Origin: an uncultured Bacteroidota bacterium
Lineage (GTDB): Bacteria > Bacteroidota > Bacteroidia > Bacteroidales > P3
Direction of reading: 5' to 3'
DNA length: 64,000 nt
Assembly: GCA_902793295.1 (NCBI GenBank)
Contig: CADBDA010000015.1
Coordinates: 55,839-119,838 of the forward strand
A model generated the notes under the pieces. The model was not told the origin of the DNA and did not search any database. It saw nothing but the letters and a program-made list of their open reading frames with translations. The position numbers were made by a program, and so were the translations under genes. This document shows positions 61,880 through 64,000 of this stretch, piece by piece. Position 1 is the first letter of the stretch. The number at the start of each line of letters is the position of its first letter.

Positions 61880-62589
61880 TGTGGTATGTCATAAACGATT
61901 CGTTGCGATTTATCCGTGGTCCTAAGGGTGTACCAGCAGGGTTTATAAAATGTTTTTTTATCCGCAATGTTTGGACTGGAATAATATTTAGTTCGATAAT
62001 TATTGTTCCCCATTTGTTCTCTAATAACATTTACTCTGTATGCAGCCTGGAATTCACGTTTGTCATAATTATTTACTTTGCCATCGTCAATATAATCACC
62101 ATTTTTTGTCTCTTGACGCTTATATGCCCATCCATTGACAGCATCAAAAGCATGCGCAATTTCATCGGCAAGATCTAATGTGGTATTATAGTCAGCACCA
62201 TTAACGCAACGCTGCCCGCCACTTTGTGTCGAATTCCAGTAAATGTAGCAATTAAAACCTTCCCCTGTGCCAGGGGTATTTGTCTCTATATTGTAATACG
62301 AGTCATCATCTGCAGGGTCAAGATAATTCTCGGTTTCATAGCCATAAGAAATTGATACATATATATTTTTTGAGATTAAATCATCAAGCATTAACTTTCC
62401 TTCTGCTGTCTGGTAGATTTCATTAAGTGCATTAATTGCCATTTTTGAAAAATCATCATAGTCTTCATCCTCGGAAGACATATTTGCTGAGTATAAAATA
62501 TCACCAATCCAAATATCCATCCCATCAGGATCCACTAACTTCACTGGGTTCCAGGTGCCAGATTTGAAATCTGACGCAACAATACACAA
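61876..62589 (-). CDS. RHS toxin tip, M91-like metallopeptidase domain, core truncated
   Basis: 237 codons. The only upstream start is TTG 62589, inside repeat copy C; the first 10 codons are repeat sequence. Then comes TWNPVKLVDPDGMDIWIGD, the last residues of the RHS core (normally YAYCTWNPVKLVDPDG), and the toxin domain. Residues 140-175 hold LADEIAHAFDAVNGWAYKRQ, which fits the M91/HExxH region of RHS toxins except that the first His is Asp (DEIAH). Then come the FQAAYRVNVIREQMG helix and a basic end. The first ATG is at codon 24. Probably a silent cassette. Stop overlaps the immunity start. Confidence 0.6.
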   Translation of the reverse strand: MCIVASDFKSGTWNPVKLVDPDGMDIWIGDILYSANMSSEDEDYDDFSKMAINALNEIYQTAEGKLMLDDLISKNIYVSISYGYETENYLDPADDDSYYNIETNTPGTGEGFNCYIYWNSTQSGGQRCVNGADYNTTLDLADEIAHAFDAVNGWAYKRQETKNGDYIDDGKVNNYDKREFQAAYRVNVIREQMGNNNYRTKYYSSPNIADKKTFYKPCWYTLRTTDKSQRIVYDIPQ

Positions 62590-62612
62590 CTAGAACATTT
62601 GCCGCAACGGGG
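62559..62612 (+). repeat. Palindromic dispersed repeat, copy C (right half only)
   Basis: Matches the second half of copies A and B: CAGATTTGAAATCTG, GCAACAATACACAACT, GAACATTTGCCGCAACGGGG. The left half is missing and is replaced, at the base next to 62559, by RHS core codons (minus strand). Same orientation as A and B. Confidence 0.8.
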
Positions 62613-62623
62613 TATATGACATT

Positions 62624-62983
62624 TTACCAATCGGTAGAGATTCCATATCTGTTTTCTTGTTTATATTTCTTAATAAACCAACGAGGAATATGAAAGAATT
62701 TAGAAAAGATTCCAAATTCTATTCCATCATATCCTTCAAAATAGATGATTCCGTTATTCCTGATGGAAATATACATAATAAAATCTTGAATATCATCAAG
62801 CATAATCTTAATTTTTATTTTATCTAAGGAATCATTATCGAATCTCATCAACATTAAAGCAGGGTCATCTGTCTTTTGCATCACTAAGGAGTCCTCTAAA
62901 TCAGGGGCTTGGATATAACATAAGGTTCCATCTTTGGGCATTATGGATAGTACATCTAAAAAAAACAATCCATTCTGTTTCAT
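62624..62983 (-). CDS. Putative immunity protein of the RHS tip at 62983-63984
   Basis: 119 residues from ATG 62983 (MKQNGLFFLDVLSIMPKDGT). The start shares one base with the toxin stop (TAATG), so translation is coupled. A longer frame to 63028 overlaps the toxin and is less likely. The sequence is acidic in the first half (IQAPDLEDSLVMQKTDDPAL) and has aromatic/basic residues at the end (FHIPRWFIKKYKQEN), as is common for cytoplasmic immunity proteins. No family recognised. Confidence 0.6.
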   Translation of the reverse strand: MKQNGLFFLDVLSIMPKDGTLCYIQAPDLEDSLVMQKTDDPALMLMRFDNDSLDKIKIKIMLDDIQDFIMYISIRNNGIIYFEGYDGIEFGIFSKFFHIPRWFIKKYKQENRYGISTDW

Positions 62984-63984
62984 TATTCTATTATTATGTG
63001 TTTTGATTTTCTTTGATTTTTTTTCCATCCATCACCTTTGTTTTCAAAATAATCAACATTCATATGACGCTTGGGATTTTTATGATCAAGTGGGTGAGTT
63101 TCAATCCTCAGATTTATTTTTTGAGTATTGTTCTCAATAGTCATATTCAATTCTTGGAGATTCATTTTATTTAGTGGGCGGAATGTCAATTTCCCTCCCA
63201 TTGATTCAATACTCTTAATATCTCTGACGATTTGGTTTACCTTAGCAGAAACACGAGGATTGTCTGATGATATTATTGAAAGAGCTGTTATCAAATAGAA
63301 TGACGGGTTAGACAATGCAGACTTCCACATTTTTCCTAATTCAGACAATGCACCTCCAATATTTCCCGAAAAAATGTTGTCAGTCATTGCCACATATTTC
63401 CAATCCGGTTCGCCATTGCAATAAAGCAAATTAGCGGCCATTTCGTAATAATGAACATTGTTCCGAAACATCTCTAAATCGCCCGGATCCATCTGATATT
63501 CCGTAACAATATCGCCGTTTGAACGATGCCTTACAGCGTTATAAGCAATCAATTCTTTATTTTCGGCATCGTATATTGGCAAAATATAATAATTGCCAAT
63601 AGTTTTTGCCTCGCCAGCTCTACTGAGACCGTATTTTGCTATACCCAAATAGTTTAACAAACCCATAAAACGAGGTTTTAATCCATCTGGATCTGTCAGT
63701 ATTACCGGATTCCACGCACAATACGCATATGGCGAAATACTTGGGTATTTGTCTGCCATCGGATCGACGCTGAGCCAACCAGTCATCAAATCATGCTCCA
63801 AGTATCTGGCACCGAAATAACTATACCCCGTTTCGGGGTCTTTCTCTTTGCCGGTGAAAGAGGAGGAAAAACTGTAGAAATGCAAGTATTGATAATCAGT
63901 GTTTTGAAAGCGCCAAAAATAACTATTTTCGGCTTTGCCGAAAGTTATAGTTTGATGGTTTGATATGTTTTCAAATGTTTTCAA
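62983..63984 (-). CDS. RHS-core tip with unclassified C-terminal toxin domain, start uncertain
   Basis: 333 codons from TTG 63984; an in-frame TAA at 63996-63994 lies four codons upstream, and no ATG precedes the core. Residues 42-100 are the RHS core end: TGKEKDPETGYSYFGARYLE, TGWLSVDPMADKYPSISPYA, CAWNPVILTDPDGL. The following 235 residues are a variable toxin-like domain; it includes a hydrophobic helix (PSFYLITALSIISS) and a His/Lys-rich end (RIETHPLDHKNPKRHMNV) that could bind metal or nucleic acid. Toxin class unknown. Stop overlaps the immunity start. Probably an orphan RHS tip rather than a full RHS gene. Confidence 0.65.
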   Translation of the reverse strand: MKTFENISNHQTITFGKAENSYFWRFQNTDYQYLHFYSFSSSFTGKEKDPETGYSYFGARYLEHDLMTGWLSVDPMADKYPSISPYAYCAWNPVILTDPDGLKPRFMGLLNYLGIAKYGLSRAGEAKTIGNYYILPIYDAENKELIAYNAVRHRSNGDIVTEYQMDPGDLEMFRNNVHYYEMAANLLYCNGEPDWKYVAMTDNIFSGNIGGALSELGKMWKSALSNPSFYLITALSIISSDNPRVSAKVNQIVRDIKSIESMGGKLTFRPLNKMNLQELNMTIENNTQKINLRIETHPLDHKNPKRHMNVDYFENKGDGWKKNQRKSKHIIIE

Positions 63985-64000
63985 AACACTGATTTAATTG
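63911..64000 (-). repeat. Segment upstream of the RHS tip, repeated at 60825-60914
   Basis: The partner of the diverged copy at 60.8 kb, reaching the window edge. Includes the hairpin TTTCGGC/GCCGAAA at about 63929-63945. It may continue beyond the window. Confidence 0.7.

Noticed and set aside
60943..62612. Insertion sequence with transposase
   Set aside because: The repeated segments contain no transposase gene, and no terminal inverted repeat with target duplication could be shown.
63000..63984. Complete RHS gene
   Set aside because: Only the last 60 residues of the core are present; an in-frame TAA stands four codons before the only usable start.

Overview
The window comes from a chromosome of the Bacteroidota, most likely order Bacteroidales. 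Support for this: perfect or near-perfect Bacteroidota -7 promoter elements (TAnnTTTG) ahead of many genes, few recognisable Shine-Dalgarno sequences, a TonB-dependent receptor with a DUF4249 lipoprotein partner, TatA/TatC without TatB, a 29-residue basic COX24-like protein after an HU gene, lysine 5,6-aminomutase genes, and many secreted beta-barrel proteins. No rRNA, IS transposase, prophage or CRISPR array was seen.

Layout. 1-9.0 kb: end of a flavin reductase gene, dnaA (minus), a 0.7 kb AT-rich gap, serC-serA, an ATP-grasp-like protein, mntP, a small outer-membrane protein, and a minus-strand HAD phosphatase/endonuclease pair whose presumed leader holds an uninterrupted 40-nt homopolymer. 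9.4-30.7 kb: valS, a peptide-binding lipoprotein with an amidohydrolase, a 1000-residue TPR protein plus beta-barrel, folC, a type IIA topoisomerase A subunit, a glycosyltransferase, hflX, a glycine/tyrosine-rich exported protein, and a Tat-exported aldo/keto reductase-ferredoxin next to tatA and tatC. 30.9-39.3 kb: DUF4249/TonB receptor pair, a short-chain fatty acid transporter, a metallo-beta-lactamase-fold lipoprotein and a sensor kinase. 39.7-45.8 kb: DUF1846, mtn and luxS (activated methyl cycle), tRNA-Arg(CCG), a CPBP protease, HU, the 29-residue basic protein and RNase G. 46-49.3 kb: kamD, kamE and one CoA-transferase subunit (lysine fermentation). 49.3-60.3 kb: outer-membrane proteins, a large GH2 protein that has lost both catalytic glutamates, tcdA, a lipoprotein, trigger factor, a beta-barrel and a B12-binding radical SAM protein.

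60.3-64 kb is the accessory part. On the minus strand lie two RHS-type polymorphic toxin tips, each translationally coupled to a putative immunity gene (TAATG and ATGA overlaps). Neither toxin ORF has a convincing start: one begins at TTG just after an in-frame stop, the other begins inside a dispersed repeat that cuts into the RHS core. Copies of this palindromic repeat of about 90 nt lie on both sides of the second toxin/immunity module, and a diverged inverted copy sits near 30.8 kb. I read the locus as a store of silent, recombination-ready toxin/immunity cassettes. It is the best candidate here for an incompletely described system.
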